Translations under genes and position numbers: made by a program | In this document: piece after piece, positions 17,551 to 26,410 of the stretch | Numbering within the stretch: the first letter of the stretch is position 1 | Layout: each line of letters begins with the position of its first letter | Notes under the pieces: generated by a model | Databases searched by the model: none | What the model saw: only the letters and a program-made list of their open reading frames with translations | What the model was told of the DNA's origin: nothing | Source: Fermentimonas sp. | GTDB lineage: Bacteria > Bacteroidota > Bacteroidia > Bacteroidales > Dysgonomonadaceae | Direction of reading: 5' to 3' | DNA length: 64,000 nucleotides | Assembly: GCA_028709385.1 (NCBI GenBank) | Contig: JAQVXD010000001.1 | Span: 186,001 to 250,000, forward strand

Positions 17551-18909
17551 TTATTTGAAGAACAGACTTGCAAGAAGAGTGAAAGCAAGACCGCATAATG
17601 CTATGATTGATTCCATAACTGTCCAGCTTTGCAGGGTCTGCTTCTCATTCATCCCCAGGTATTTGCCCACAAGCCAGAAGCCGCTGTCGTTGACATGAGA
17701 TAAAAGTGTTGCGCCCGAAGCTATCGCTAATACTACAAGTGCTCTATGAGGTTCACTTAAACCGAATTCCGAGATGATAGGGGCTATCAGACTTGCGGCG
17801 GTGATCATGGCAACTGTTGCTGAGCCTTGTGTAACTCTTACTGCTGCAGAGATCATCCAGGCAAGCATAATGGGCGGCAGTGGTGAATATACCATTGATT
17901 CTGCCATCTTATGTCCTATTCCACTGTCAATCAGTACTTGCTTAAGTACTCCTCCCGCACCGGTTATGAGAATAATTATACCTGCGGGTCCTAACGCTTT
18001 GGTACTGAGGTCGAGTACTTTCTGCTTGTCCATGCCTCATTTAAGACAGAGAAAGTATGTTGCAATAAGGGTTGCAATGATTAGTGCAGAAAAAGGGTGA
18101 CCGATGAATTCCACGATCTCTGTCCATATTGATTGTCTGATAAATTCTTTGGAAACTGCGACTGTGGTAAATGTATTAAGCAGAATCAGAGTGAGTGGTA
18201 TGGAGATTATTATGACTATTGAGCGGAATGAGGGGTAGTTTTTAGAATCGAATTCTTGCTGAGGCTCATCCAGTCCAAAAGGTGGTTCAAGGTGTATCTT
18301 TTTGGAAATGTATTTGCCAAATACCGGACCTGCAATTATTGCAGTGGGGAGTCCCAGTATAAATCCGAGTAGTATTACCCAGCCGAGCTGTGCATCTATT
18401 ATATCAGCAACGGCCACAGGACCAGGAGTGGGGGGAATAAAACTGTGTGTTACTGCTAACCCGGCAAGAAGAGGGATGGCATAATATAGTAACGATCGCT
18501 TTGTATCTCGTGAAAGTGCATATACAATGGGTACAAGAATAATAAAACCTACATCAAAGAAGACGGGTATGCCTACCAGGAAGCCTGTAAATACCATTGC
18601 CCACGGTGCGCGGTCTTTACCGAATTTCTTAATCAGATAGTGTGCCAGTGATTCTGCTCCGCCTGAGCTTTCGAGCATTTGTCCGAATATTGCGCCAAGT
18701 CCTACTACGGTTGCCACAAACCCCAGTGTGCTTGCCATCCCTTCCTGAATGGAGCCTGTAATGGCACTTAGGGGCATCCCGGTGAGAATACCTACATAGA
18801 TAGCAATGATTAAAAGTGAAATGAAGGCGCTGACTTTGAGTTTTAGCACCATGAACAGCAGTAGTATTACTGCAGAAACAATAATTAATGCGATGGACAG
18901 AGTTGTCAT
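17551..18909 (-). pseudogene. gntP: Gluconate:H+ symporter family permease (GntP) interrupted by an in-frame TGA
   Basis: Two adjacent frames together encode one GntP-family permease. Residues 1-290 (start at 18909) hold the N-terminal membrane segments with PTPGPVAVADI and end FLCLK. A TGA (18039-18037) follows, then a glycine codon and ATG at 18033, continuing 160 residues with ITGAGGVLKQVLIDSG and LLSHVNDSGFW to the normal family C-terminus. The two parts are in the same frame, and the total of about 452 codons equals the usual family length. Relatives usually have a basic residue before the conserved GM, so CGA to TGA is a plausible origin. Either the gene is dead, or the TGA is read through, or the halves are made separately. 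TGA ends many normal genes here, so recoding is unlikely. Family members import gluconate or related sugar acids. Confidence 0.85.
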
Positions 18910-18928
18910 AGCTTTACCCGTTTTTATT

Positions 18929-18969
18929 AAATAAAAAAAGAGGCCACCTCGATCGAGAAGGCCTCTTTT
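18929..18969 (-). terminator. Terminator-like hairpin inside the gntP leader
   Basis: On the minus strand AAAAGAGGCC pairs with GGCCTCTTTT, with an inner palindrome CTCGATCGAG, followed by TTTATT. It lies between the predicted gntP promoter (19028-19058) and the gntP ATG (18909). It is therefore an attenuator candidate, or the end of a small RNA of about 90 nt. A mini-ORF, MLISR, is present at 18994-18977. Confidence 0.7.
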
Positions 18970-19027
18970 GTATTGGTTAACGTGATATCAGCATTAAGGT
19001 AAAAAAGATTGTTTTAGGTTATCGATA

Positions 19028-19058
19028 CAAAGATAGGGCACTATTTTGAATGGGCAAA
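19028..19058 (-). promoter_or_regulatory. Promoter upstream of gntP
   Basis: On the minus strand TTTG (19058-19055), 19 bases, then TATCTTTG (19035-19028) is an exact match to the Bacteroidetes TTTG-N19-TAnnTTTG promoter. The leader to gntP would be about 110 nt and contains a terminator-like hairpin. Confidence 0.75.
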
Positions 19059-19159
19059 ATAAAAAAACATATTATAAAACATAGTTTTAGAATAGGTTTT
19101 TGGGGTTTGCTTTTGTAAAATAGTGTTAACCGTCTGAGTTGTTGCATCTTGTCTGTTTG

Positions 19160-19206
19160 TGATAAAAGAGGATAAAAAAAGAGGATAAAATTTTATTCTA
19201 CCCTCT
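19160..19206 (-). terminator. Probable terminator after rpsO
   Basis: On the minus strand AGAGG and CCTCT flank the self-complementary ATAAAATTTTAT, with a five-base bulge, followed by a run of T. It lies about 20 bases beyond the rpsO stop. The stem is imperfect. Confidence 0.55.
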
Positions 19207-19226
19207 TCTTCATTTTTCCATGAGAA

Positions 19227-19496
19227 TTATTTTCTGATACCTAATTCTTTAATAATTGCGCGATATCTTTCGATATCCTTATCAATCAGGTAATCCAGTA
19301 AACGACGACGTTTACCTACTAATACTCTCAATGCTCTTTCAGTGTTATAATCTTTTTTGTTTGACTTAAGATGTTGAGTCAAATGCGAAATACGGTATGA
19401 AAACAATGCTATCTGCGCTTCTGGTGAGCCAGTATCAGTGTTAGACTTCCCGTGCTTTGCAAAGATTTCCTGCTTTTTAGTAGAATCTAAATACAT
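19227..19496 (-). CDS. rpsO: 30S ribosomal protein S15
   Basis: An 89-residue S15, the normal family length, which binds 16S rRNA in the platform of the small subunit and helps form intersubunit bridges. The conserved TDTGSPEAQIALFSYRI and the basic GKRRRLLDYL segment are present, and the chain ends YRAIIKELGIRK. The start is the ATG at 19496 (MYLDSTKK). The frame is open upstream to 19607, but that extension runs through the promoter and would add 37 residues absent from the family. It is transcribed alone from the promoter at 19535-19565. Confidence 0.98.
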   Translation of the reverse strand: MYLDSTKKQEIFAKHGKSNTDTGSPEAQIALFSYRISHLTQHLKSNKKDYNTERALRVLVGKRRRLLDYLIDKDIERYRAIIKELGIRK

Positions 19497-19534
19497 GTTT
19501 GTTTGTAATAAAACGTTATAAAAACTTAGGGTTG

Positions 19535-19565
19535 CAAAGATACCTCTAATTTTTTTATTTACAAA
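19535..19565 (-). promoter_or_regulatory. rpsO promoter
   Basis: On the minus strand TTTG (19565-19562), 19 bases, TATCTTTG (19542-19535). It matches the Bacteroidetes consensus and has the same -7 box and spacing as the gntP promoter. It supports the rpsO start at 19496, with a leader of about 30 nt. Confidence 0.8.
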
Positions 19566-19581
19566 CAGTTTACTCCTTTTT

Positions 19582-20850
19582 TCAATTACGGCGGCGTAAT
19601 TTATCACTCAGTCTTTCAATCGCATCGTTTATCTCCTGATCAGGTTCAATGACATTATATTCGCCCCAGAAGCCGGGATCGAGGAAGTATTCAACTCTTT
19701 CGGCAATTACGTCTGTTGAGCGTATTCGTTCGTTACGCGGAAATTTAATAACGTTGTCACTGTATCTGTCGGTTACGGCAATCTCTGAGCCGATGGTGTA
19801 GTTGGTGGCAAACAGGCCAAAGAAACGGTTGGTCCACCTTACTCTGAATTCTACCTCGGTGCTGCTGTAATTGAAATACCATTTACCGTTATCTTCGATA
19901 TAATCAACTGTGTAGTGTGCTTTCTCTACCTCAACACGCATCTTTGATGGTTTTCGTCTGATAAATATGTTTGAGGCATCCTTACGGTCTTCCACATTCA
20001 TATTAAAATCCATGCGTGCAAATGCAAGTGATTCATAATCCAGAAATATTGTTCCTCTGAACAGGATTTCTTCAATGTTGTTTAGAGGCTGGAAGGTTAT
20101 TTTGTAGTGTGGCTTATTGTTGATATTGATTAGTCCCTCAATGTGGAATGCATAATCAGAACCGTCTGTTCCAAATACAATCTCAGGGTTTTTTGCTATA
20201 TCAAGTAAAAGTGCGTCACTTATACCACCCTGAAATTTCATGAGAACAGTATCACGGGGAGAAATATCAGTTGCCTTGCGCCCGATATATATTCGGGCCT
20301 GGTCGTTGCTGTACGACCTGTAGGAGGCTTTGTAAACATCAAGCACAGCTTCGACAAGTGAGATGTATCTGGAGCCTTTTTTTACTGATTCGCGGTAGAA
20401 TGCAACCATCATATTGGGGTCAGAGGAATAGTTTTCAGGGATTTTGCGTAAAGCATCCTGTACCAAATGGGTGCCATCACCTGAAATTACCTGAAGTTCG
20501 CCTAGCTGAATGGGTGAGGGGATTAATGTTATGTGGTTGTTGGGGCTGTCTATCAGCGTTACAACTGGTATCTCCCTGTTTGAGTATCCCAGATGACGAA
20601 TTATCAGCTGAGAGTTACGGGAGGCTGCCGGTACTCTGATTGAGAAATAACCATCTTGGTTGGTTACAGTGGATACATTCACACTTTGCACAGAAACACT
20701 TGCATTAACTAACGGCTGATTGGTGTCACCTCCTAAAACTCTTCCTCTCAGTAAATAGGTTTGATTTTGCTGTAGCTCGGTATTTCCCGAATAGAGACCG
20801 GTAAAGGGGAACAGGCTAAGGATCAGAAAATAAGTGATTAAGTTTTTCAT
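19582..20850 (-). CDS. Secreted carboxypeptidase-regulatory-like domain protein
   Basis: A 422-residue exported protein. A signal peptide occupies about 1-22. Residues 33-115 form a carboxypeptidase-regulatory-like beta-sandwich (RGRVLGGDTNQPL, TNQDGYFSI, LGYSNREIPV), the fold that begins SusC proteins, but no plug or barrel follows. The rest, about 120-422, matches the conserved Bacteroidetes extension usually seen in such proteins (MMVAFYRES, DNGKWYFNY) and is of unknown function, probably periplasmic or outer-membrane associated. Its stop lies 17 bases upstream of the -33 box of rpsO. It is divergent from nadB. Confidence 0.8.
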   Translation of the reverse strand: MKNLITYFLILSLFPFTGLYSGNTELQQNQTYLLRGRVLGGDTNQPLVNASVSVQSVNVSTVTNQDGYFSIRVPAASRNSQLIIRHLGYSNREIPVVTLIDSPNNHITLIPSPIQLGELQVISGDGTHLVQDALRKIPENYSSDPNMMVAFYRESVKKGSRYISLVEAVLDVYKASYRSYSNDQARIYIGRKATDISPRDTVLMKFQGGISDALLLDIAKNPEIVFGTDGSDYAFHIEGLININNKPHYKITFQPLNNIEEILFRGTIFLDYESLAFARMDFNMNVEDRKDASNIFIRRKPSKMRVEVEKAHYTVDYIEDNGKWYFNYSSTEVEFRVRWTNRFFGLFATNYTIGSEIAVTDRYSDNVIKFPRNERIRSTDVIAERVEYFLDPGFWGEYNVIEPDQEINDAIERLSDKLRRRN

Positions 20851-20951
20851 TTTGATTTGTCTCTTTTTATAAATGTGATTTATATTAAAAAGAACTATGG
20901 CTTTGTAGTGTAACTAATTTACATTCAATAAACAAAGTAAAGTAATTGTTG

Positions 20952-20959
20952 CAAATATA
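20952..20959 (-). promoter_or_regulatory. Possible -7 box for the carboxypeptidase-regulatory-like gene
   Basis: TATATTTG on the minus strand, about 100 bases upstream of the ATG at 20850. No -33 motif at the proper distance was seen. Confidence 0.4.
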
Positions 20960-20997
20960 CAAATTTATATGAGATAATTAACTGTGAGTAATATATT

Positions 20998-21029
20998 ATT
21001 GCGGTAACACCGATAATTGATTAAATTTG
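20998..21029 (+). promoter_or_regulatory. nadB promoter
   Basis: ATTG (20998-21001), 20 bases, then TAAATTTG (21022-21029) agrees with the Bacteroidetes consensus. Transcription would start near 21035. This makes an upstream start codon at 21017 impossible and favours the ATG at 21053. Confidence 0.65.
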
Positions 21030-21052
21030 TGCGATTAAATCTGAAATTGACA

Positions 21053-22633
21053 ATGGTATACAGATACGATTTTCTGGTGATTGGCTCAGGCATTGCGGGC
21101 ATGAGCTATGCTCTGAAGGTGGCTAAACATGGTAAGGTTGCAATTATTGCAAAAAATCAGCTTGAGGATGCAAATACATATTATGCTCAGGGAGGTATTG
21201 CATCGGTTACAAATCCCTGGGATAATTTTGAGAAGCATATTGCAGATACTTTGGATGCAGGTGGCGGTCTTTGTGATCCGCTGGTTGTGGAAAAAGTTGT
21301 AAAGGAAGCTCCTGCACAGATTAAGGAGCTGATTAACTGGGGTGTGAAGTTTGATAAGGATGATAAAGGAAACTTCGATCTCCACCGTGAAGGCGGGCAT
21401 TCTGAGTTTAGAATTCTTCATCATAAGGATAATACGGGTGCCGAGATTCAGGTCAGCCTGATTGATACAATCCGCAAGCATCCGAATATTGATGTGTTTG
21501 ACAGTCATTTTGCCATAGAAGTTCTCACTCAGCATCATCTGGGACAGATTGTTACCCGTCATACTCCGGGTATTGAGTGTTATGGTGCATATATACTTAA
21601 TCAGGAAACTAACGAGATTGATACTTTTTTGTCGAAGGTTACAATGATGGCAACCGGGGGTATAGGTTCCGTATATCAGACTACTACTAATCCCGATGTG
21701 GCTACGGGCGACGGTATTGCTATGGTTGCCCGTGCAAAGGGTGAAGTGAAAGGGATGGAGTTTGTGCAGTTTCACCCTACTGCTCTTTATCATCCCGGAG
21801 CACGTCCTTCGTTTCTTATTACTGAAGCTATGCGTGGTTACGGGGGTGTTCTCAAAACTCTCAGTGGGAAGGAATTTATGCACAAGTATGACGAAAGGGG
21901 CTCGCTTGCTCCGCGTGATATTGTTGCACGTGCTATTGATACAGAAATGAAGGAGCGTGGATATGATCATGTGTTTCTGGATGTGACGTTTAAAGATCCG
22001 GAGGAGACAAAAAAACATTTTCCTACTATTTATGAGAAGTGTCTCTCTTTTGGCATAGATATTACAAAAGATATGATACCTGTTGCTCCCACTGCTCATT
22101 ATCTTTGTGGCGGCATAAGCGTTAATCTTGACGGTGAAACAAGTATCGATCGTTTGTATGCTAACGGTGAATGTGCCTGTACGGGACTGCACGGGGCAAA
22201 CCGTCTGGCTTCAAATTCTCTCATCGAGGCAGTGGTTTATGCTGATGCTGCTGCTAAACATTCTATCCCGATGATAAAGGATTACTCATTTCAGGAGGAA
22301 ATTCCGCCCTGGAACGCTGAGGGTACCACTTCTCCCGAAGAGATGGTGCTGATTACTCAGAGTTACAAAGAGGTAGGACAGATAATGTCGTCTTACGTGG
22401 GTATTGTACGTTCTGATCTCAGACTTCATCGTGCAATGGACAGACTTAATATTCTTTTCCGCGAAACTGAGGACCTGTTTCAAAGGTCTGTTGTATCACG
22501 CGATATATGTGAACTGAGGAATATAATAAAGGTAGGTTACCTTGTTATAAAGCATGCAATGGCCCGTAAAGAGAGCAGGGGGCTGCATTTTACCGTGGAC
22601 TATCCTGATCGTGATCCAAACTCGGTTTTGTGA
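21053..22633 (+). CDS. nadB: L-aspartate oxidase
   Basis: A 526-residue cytoplasmic flavoenzyme that oxidises L-aspartate to iminoaspartate, the first step of de novo NAD synthesis; in anaerobes fumarate can be the acceptor. The FAD dinucleotide motif GSGIAGMSYAL is at the N-terminus, with YYAQGGIASV, HREGGHSEFRILHH and the active-site region FHPTALYHPG. GANRLASNSLIEAVVYA is near the C-terminus. These distinguish it from succinate dehydrogenase flavoproteins. The start MVYRYDFLVIG was chosen because the upstream alternative lies in the promoter. The partners nadA and nadC are not nearby. folP follows after 52 bases in the same direction. Confidence 0.95.
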   Translation: MVYRYDFLVIGSGIAGMSYALKVAKHGKVAIIAKNQLEDANTYYAQGGIASVTNPWDNFEKHIADTLDAGGGLCDPLVVEKVVKEAPAQIKELINWGVKFDKDDKGNFDLHREGGHSEFRILHHKDNTGAEIQVSLIDTIRKHPNIDVFDSHFAIEVLTQHHLGQIVTRHTPGIECYGAYILNQETNEIDTFLSKVTMMATGGIGSVYQTTTNPDVATGDGIAMVARAKGEVKGMEFVQFHPTALYHPGARPSFLITEAMRGYGGVLKTLSGKEFMHKYDERGSLAPRDIVARAIDTEMKERGYDHVFLDVTFKDPEETKKHFPTIYEKCLSFGIDITKDMIPVAPTAHYLCGGISVNLDGETSIDRLYANGECACTGLHGANRLASNSLIEAVVYADAAAKHSIPMIKDYSFQEEIPPWNAEGTTSPEEMVLITQSYKEVGQIMSSYVGIVRSDLRLHRAMDRLNILFRETEDLFQRSVVSRDICELRNIIKVGYLVIKHAMARKESRGLHFTVDYPDRDPNSVL

Positions 22634-22685
22634 AACGGGCATTAGTTCCATACCGATACTTTTGAAAATAAATGATTTTAATCGT

Positions 22686-23525
22686 ATGAAATCAATTAAT
22701 ATAAACGGAACCTTAATTGATCTTTCAACTCCTCTTGTGATGGGGATCCTGAATGTAACACCTGACTCTTTTTTTCAGGGCAGCAGGAAACAGTCGGAGA
22801 GTGATATAGCAGATAGGTGCAGACAGATTATTGATGAGGGCGGATCAATAATTGACGTGGGTGCTCAGTCAACTACGCCGTCATCTGAGTTTCTTACGGC
22901 TGCCGAAGAGGCTGAGAGATTGATGCCTGCACTTAAACTTATCAGGAGTGAATTTCCGGATGTAATAATTTCAGTCGATACTTTCTATGCTGATGTTGCG
23001 AAGCAGGCAGTGGAGGAGTTTGGTGCCAATATTATTAACGATGTGTCGGGTGGTCAGATTGATGACCGGATGTTTCCTGTTATGGCGGAGTTAAATGTCC
23101 CGTATATCTTGATGCATATGAGGGGTGTTCCTCAAACTATGCAGAGTATGACTGATTATGATGATTTTATTCAGGATATTTTGTATTATTTCTCTGAGAG
23201 GAAATCGAAGCTTAATCTTTTAGGCGTGAATGATGTGATTATTGATCCGGGATTCGGATTTAGTAAGACTCTCTCTCAAAACTATGAACTAATGGCATAT
23301 CTCAAATATTTTCATATCTTTGAGGAGCCGATTCTGGTAGGTATATCCCGCAAATCGATGATTTATAAGCTGCTGGGATCAACACCTGAAAATAGCCTGA
23401 ACGGCACAACTGTGCTGAATAGCGTTGCATTGCTATCGGGAGCTGATATACTTCGTGTTCACGATGTTAAAGAAGCTGTGGAGTGTGTTAAGATAATAGG
23501 TAAGGTGACTGAGTTCGATAAATAA
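22686..23525 (+). CDS. folP: Dihydropteroate synthase
   Basis: A 279-residue TIM-barrel enzyme that condenses p-aminobenzoate with dihydropterin pyrophosphate in folate synthesis. Family motifs are GILNVTPDSFF near the N-terminus, IIDVGAQSTTP in the first pterin loop, DVSGG, the DPGFGFSKT segment, and GISRKSM with a final VLRVHDV-like ILRVHDVKE. The start at 22686 (MKSININ) gives the usual length. The open frame upstream to 22554 overlaps nadB in another frame and lacks family similarity. cdaA begins 5 bases after its stop, an arrangement common in Bacteroidetes, suggesting co-transcription. Confidence 0.96.
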   Translation: MKSININGTLIDLSTPLVMGILNVTPDSFFQGSRKQSESDIADRCRQIIDEGGSIIDVGAQSTTPSSEFLTAAEEAERLMPALKLIRSEFPDVIISVDTFYADVAKQAVEEFGANIINDVSGGQIDDRMFPVMAELNVPYILMHMRGVPQTMQSMTDYDDFIQDILYYFSERKSKLNLLGVNDVIIDPGFGFSKTLSQNYELMAYLKYFHIFEEPILVGISRKSMIYKLLGSTPENSLNGTTVLNSVALLSGADILRVHDVKEAVECVKIIGKVTEFDK

Positions 23526-23530
23526 AAAAT

Positions 23531-24295
23531 ATGTTTGCTCATTTTGGAATAAAGGATTTTATTGATGTTGTTCTTGTAGCTTTACTGCTGTTTTATCTTT
23601 TCAGATTGGTAAAGATTTCAGGACTCAGACCGCTGTTTATAGGAATACTGGTTTTCATGGTAATCTGGATTCTGGTATCCCGCGTGTTTAATATGGTGCT
23701 ACTTGGTTCAATTCTTGACCAGTTTGTGAGTGTCGGTTTATTCCTGCTGGTAATTCTTTTTCAGGATGAAATCAGGCGGTTCTTAATGTCGCTCGGTTCA
23801 AAGAAAAGATGGAATTATATCACCAAACTTATTTTCCCAAGTGACAGAGAGAAAAAGGATCAGTCGCATTTAACTGCCTTGGTGCTTGCTTGTATGAATA
23901 TGTCCAAAACAAATACGGGGGCACTTATTGCGGTGCAGGGTGACATTCATATGGGGTTGTATGAACAGACCGGTGAGATTGTGAATGCTGATATATCTTC
24001 GAGACTGATTGAGAATATATTCTTTAAGAACAGCCCTCTTCACGATGGTGCCATGATTATCGTGGGAAAGAAAATTAAGGCTGCAGGCTGTATTTTGCCT
24101 ATATCTCAGAACCCTAATATTCCTAATCACCTGGGACTAAGGCACAGGGCCGGATTAGGAATTTCACAGGAAACGGATGCCAAGGTGATAATAGTATCTG
24201 AAGAGAGGGGCAGAATATCGTTTGCTTCTCAGGGGCGCCTAAAACTGAATATATCACCTGAAGATTTACAGCGACTTTTAATTGCTGAGGACTAA
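23531..24295 (+). CDS. cdaA: Diadenylate cyclase, CdaA type (c-di-AMP synthase)
   Basis: A 254-residue membrane-bound cyclase that joins two ATP into cyclic di-AMP, a second messenger controlling ion and turgor homeostasis and cell-wall stress. Three hydrophobic segments occupy about residues 10-80, followed by a DisA_N catalytic domain. This domain contains GALIAVQGD (130-138), the DGA motif at 172-174 and RHR at 204-206, which bind ATP and metal. The usual CdaR regulator gene is absent next door. It sits between folP (5-base gap) and recF (10-base gap), probably in one operon. All the catalytic motifs are intact. Confidence 0.95.
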   Translation: MFAHFGIKDFIDVVLVALLLFYLFRLVKISGLRPLFIGILVFMVIWILVSRVFNMVLLGSILDQFVSVGLFLLVILFQDEIRRFLMSLGSKKRWNYITKLIFPSDREKKDQSHLTALVLACMNMSKTNTGALIAVQGDIHMGLYEQTGEIVNADISSRLIENIFFKNSPLHDGAMIIVGKKIKAAGCILPISQNPNIPNHLGLRHRAGLGISQETDAKVIIVSEERGRISFASQGRLKLNISPEDLQRLLIAED

Positions 24296-24305
24296 AGATA
24301 ACCAG

Positions 24306-25406
24306 ATGATTTTAACTGAACTGTCTATAATTAATTACAAAAATATTACTCAGGCTGAGCTTAGCCTTTCTCCAAAAATAAACTGTTTTATAGGTAACAA
24401 CGGGATGGGAAAAACAAACCTGCTTGATGCCGTTTATTATTTGTCATTTTGCAAAAGTTATACTAACCCTGTTGATTCTCAGATAATAAAACATGATGCT
24501 GACTTTTGCATGCTGCAGGGGAAATATGTTTTCGAGGATTCTTCGAGTGAGGAAATTTACAGTGGTATCCGCAGACGTCAGAAGAAGCAGTTTAAAAGGA
24601 ATAAGAAGGAGTATGAGCGTTTGTCGGATCATATCGGACTGATTCCCCTGGTTATGATATCTCCTGCCGACAGTGAGCTTATAACAGGTGTAAGCGAAGG
24701 GCGGAGGAGGTTTATGGATATTGCAATATCGCAGTTTGATAAGGAGTACTTGCGTGCATTAGTTACTTATAACAAGGCTTTGCAGCAAAGAAATGCTCTT
24801 CTTAAGTTTGATGAGGAGCTGATTGACAATACCCTGCTTGAGCTTTGGGAGGAGCAGATGACTGAAAACGGGATATTTATACATAAGAGGCGAGCCGAGT
24901 TTATTCAGAAGCTTACTCCTATTTTCAATTATTTTTATACACGAATTAGCCGATCCGCTGAAACAGTATCATTTGATTATATCTCTCAGTTAAATGAGGG
25001 TGACTTCAGGAGTAAAATAAGGGGAAACCGTCAGCGTGATATTGCAGTTGGCCACACAACAACAGGAATTCACCGCGATGAACTAGAGATGTTACTTGAC
25101 GGATTCCCGATCAAGAAAGTAGGGTCCCAGGGACAGAATAAAACATTTTTTGTGTCGCTTAAACTGGCGCAGTTTAAATATCTTCTTGATACAGGTGATA
25201 CTACCCCCATACTTGTGCTTGATGATATTTTCGACAGACTGGATTCAAACAGGGTGGAGGAGATTGTGAAACTTGTTTCTGAGCCTGAGTTTGGGCAGAT
25301 CTTTTTATCGGATACTAACAGGGAGTCGCTTGACCGTATTCTTGAAAGACTTAATAATGACTCGCACCTCTATTCAGTTATTGATGGTGAGATAAATCTG
25401 ATTTAA
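24306..25406 (+). CDS. recF: DNA replication and repair protein RecF
   Basis: A 366-residue SMC-like ATPase that helps load RecA at single-strand gaps with RecO and RecR. Walker A is GNNGMGKTN near residues 31-39, the ABC-type signature is the GSQGQNKTFFVSLKLAQ segment, and Walker B is LVLDDIFDRLD. The ATG at 24306 (MILTELSI) was preferred to an upstream non-ATG frame opening at 24282, which overlaps cdaA and adds residues absent from the family. A DUF721 gene follows 28 bases downstream, as in many Bacteroidetes and in actinobacterial dnaA-recF regions. dnaA itself is 14 kb away. Confidence 0.95.
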   Translation: MILTELSIINYKNITQAELSLSPKINCFIGNNGMGKTNLLDAVYYLSFCKSYTNPVDSQIIKHDADFCMLQGKYVFEDSSSEEIYSGIRRRQKKQFKRNKKEYERLSDHIGLIPLVMISPADSELITGVSEGRRRFMDIAISQFDKEYLRALVTYNKALQQRNALLKFDEELIDNTLLELWEEQMTENGIFIHKRRAEFIQKLTPIFNYFYTRISRSAETVSFDYISQLNEGDFRSKIRGNRQRDIAVGHTTTGIHRDELEMLLDGFPIKKVGSQGQNKTFFVSLKLAQFKYLLDTGDTTPILVLDDIFDRLDSNRVEEIVKLVSEPEFGQIFLSDTNRESLDRILERLNNDSHLYSVIDGEINLI

Positions 25407-25434
25407 TTATCAGAAGAATTGAATATTAGTTTTT

Positions 25435-25728
25435 ATGGAGAAAAAAAATAGTCAGCCTTTTTCCAAGGCTTTGTCTGACTTCTTTGATGTAAACAGGGGA
25501 CTGAAGATGAAGCTGGCAGAGTATCGTGCCGTAAATGGATGGCATGAGGTTCTTGGAGAGGGTGTCTCGAAATATACCAGGAATGTTTATTTCAAAAGGA
25601 ATATTTTGTATGTGCAGCTGTCGTCATCAGTTTTACGTGCTGAACTACTTATGAATAAAGATGGACTGATTAAGAAAATAAATGAATATGCTGAAGCACC
25701 CGTGGTAAAGGATATTGTGCTGCGTTAG
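25435..25728 (+). CDS. DUF721 / DciA-like protein
   Basis: A 97-residue small basic protein of the DUF721 family. The KH-like fold core is visible as AVNGWHEVLGEGVSKYTRNVYF and LYVQLSSSVLRAELLMN. Some members (DciA) load the replicative helicase DnaB at the origin in bacteria lacking DnaC. Function here is inferred from the family and from its position after recF. Its TAG stop overlaps the TAA stop of the opposing outer-membrane protein gene by four bases. Confidence 0.85.
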   Translation: MEKKNSQPFSKALSDFFDVNRGLKMKLAEYRAVNGWHEVLGEGVSKYTRNVYFKRNILYVQLSSSVLRAELLMNKDGLIKKINEYAEAPVVKDIVLR

Positions 25729-26336
25729 AAGAATGCAGATATGCCAACAAAAAATCCGTCAGGGTGGGGTGAGTTGTGTCGCTGAGCAAGATCGTAATTA
25801 AGGGTTATGTGTGTGTACCCGAGCCGCAAACCTGCGCCTACAATAAGTGAGGGTACAAATCCATTTGATGTAATTATTTCTCCTGTAGATTTATAGGTTA
25901 ATTTCGACCAGATGTAGTTTAATTCCGGCTGAGCAAATATTGTAATAAAACGTACGGGATATGTATAACCAAAAAGGTTTACGCCAAGCAGGTTGTCTTT
26001 GCTTTCATAACTTGAGAGTTCTGCCCTTGAGTAATAATATTTTATGCCTGTGCCTGCCATAAAATACTTATTAAACTGATAGCCTATTTGCGGACCCAGT
26101 CCAAGGTGCGTGTAGTTGCGGCTCAATGAAAGTCCCAGGTTTGCGCCAAATCGTAGTTTGCTTCTGTCAAATACCGGCTGAGAATCCTTGTGCTTGTTTG
26201 TTATAATTGTTTTTTCACGTAGTGGATGTACATTACGTGAGTCGTCAGCACTAACCTTGATTGTGTCATAACTAAATCCCTGTGCATATGCAAAAACCGG
26301 TGTAAGTAAAAGCAGATATAGGAACCACTTTTTCAT
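25725..26336 (-). CDS. Small outer-membrane beta-barrel protein
   Basis: A 203-residue exported protein. A signal peptide (MKKWFLYLLLLTPVFAYAQ) is followed by alternating hydrophobic/aromatic strands typical of an eight-strand barrel of the OMP_b-brl type. Examples are LRFGANLGLSLSR, YFMAGTGIKYYYS and LRLGYTHITLNYDLA. The chain ends GISAFF, with a terminal aromatic as expected for BAM recognition. No function can be assigned. It ends at a 4-base overlap with the convergent DUF721 gene and lies about 75 bases downstream of secG on the same strand. Confidence 0.8.
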   Translation of the reverse strand: MKKWFLYLLLLTPVFAYAQGFSYDTIKVSADDSRNVHPLREKTIITNKHKDSQPVFDRSKLRFGANLGLSLSRNYTHLGLGPQIGYQFNKYFMAGTGIKYYYSRAELSSYESKDNLLGVNLFGYTYPVRFITIFAQPELNYIWSKLTYKSTGEIITSNGFVPSLIVGAGLRLGYTHITLNYDLAQRHNSPHPDGFFVGISAFF

Positions 26337-26410
26337 TTTATCATATTTTGGTTCACAGGGAATTAATTAAAACAAAGAATATCCTGTAATCAGTTATCTT
26401 GTTTCAGTAA

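Noticed and set aside
18037-18039. TGA in gntP as selenocysteine or a reassigned codon
   Set aside because: No SECIS-like element was recognised, the family has no selenocysteine there, and TGA ends several normal genes in this window (nadB, the thioredoxin-like gene, rnhB).
21086-22192. 368-codon minus-strand ORF opposite nadB
   Set aside because: It is a shadow of nadB codon usage; its translation is rich in Cys, His, Asn and Ile with no family pattern.
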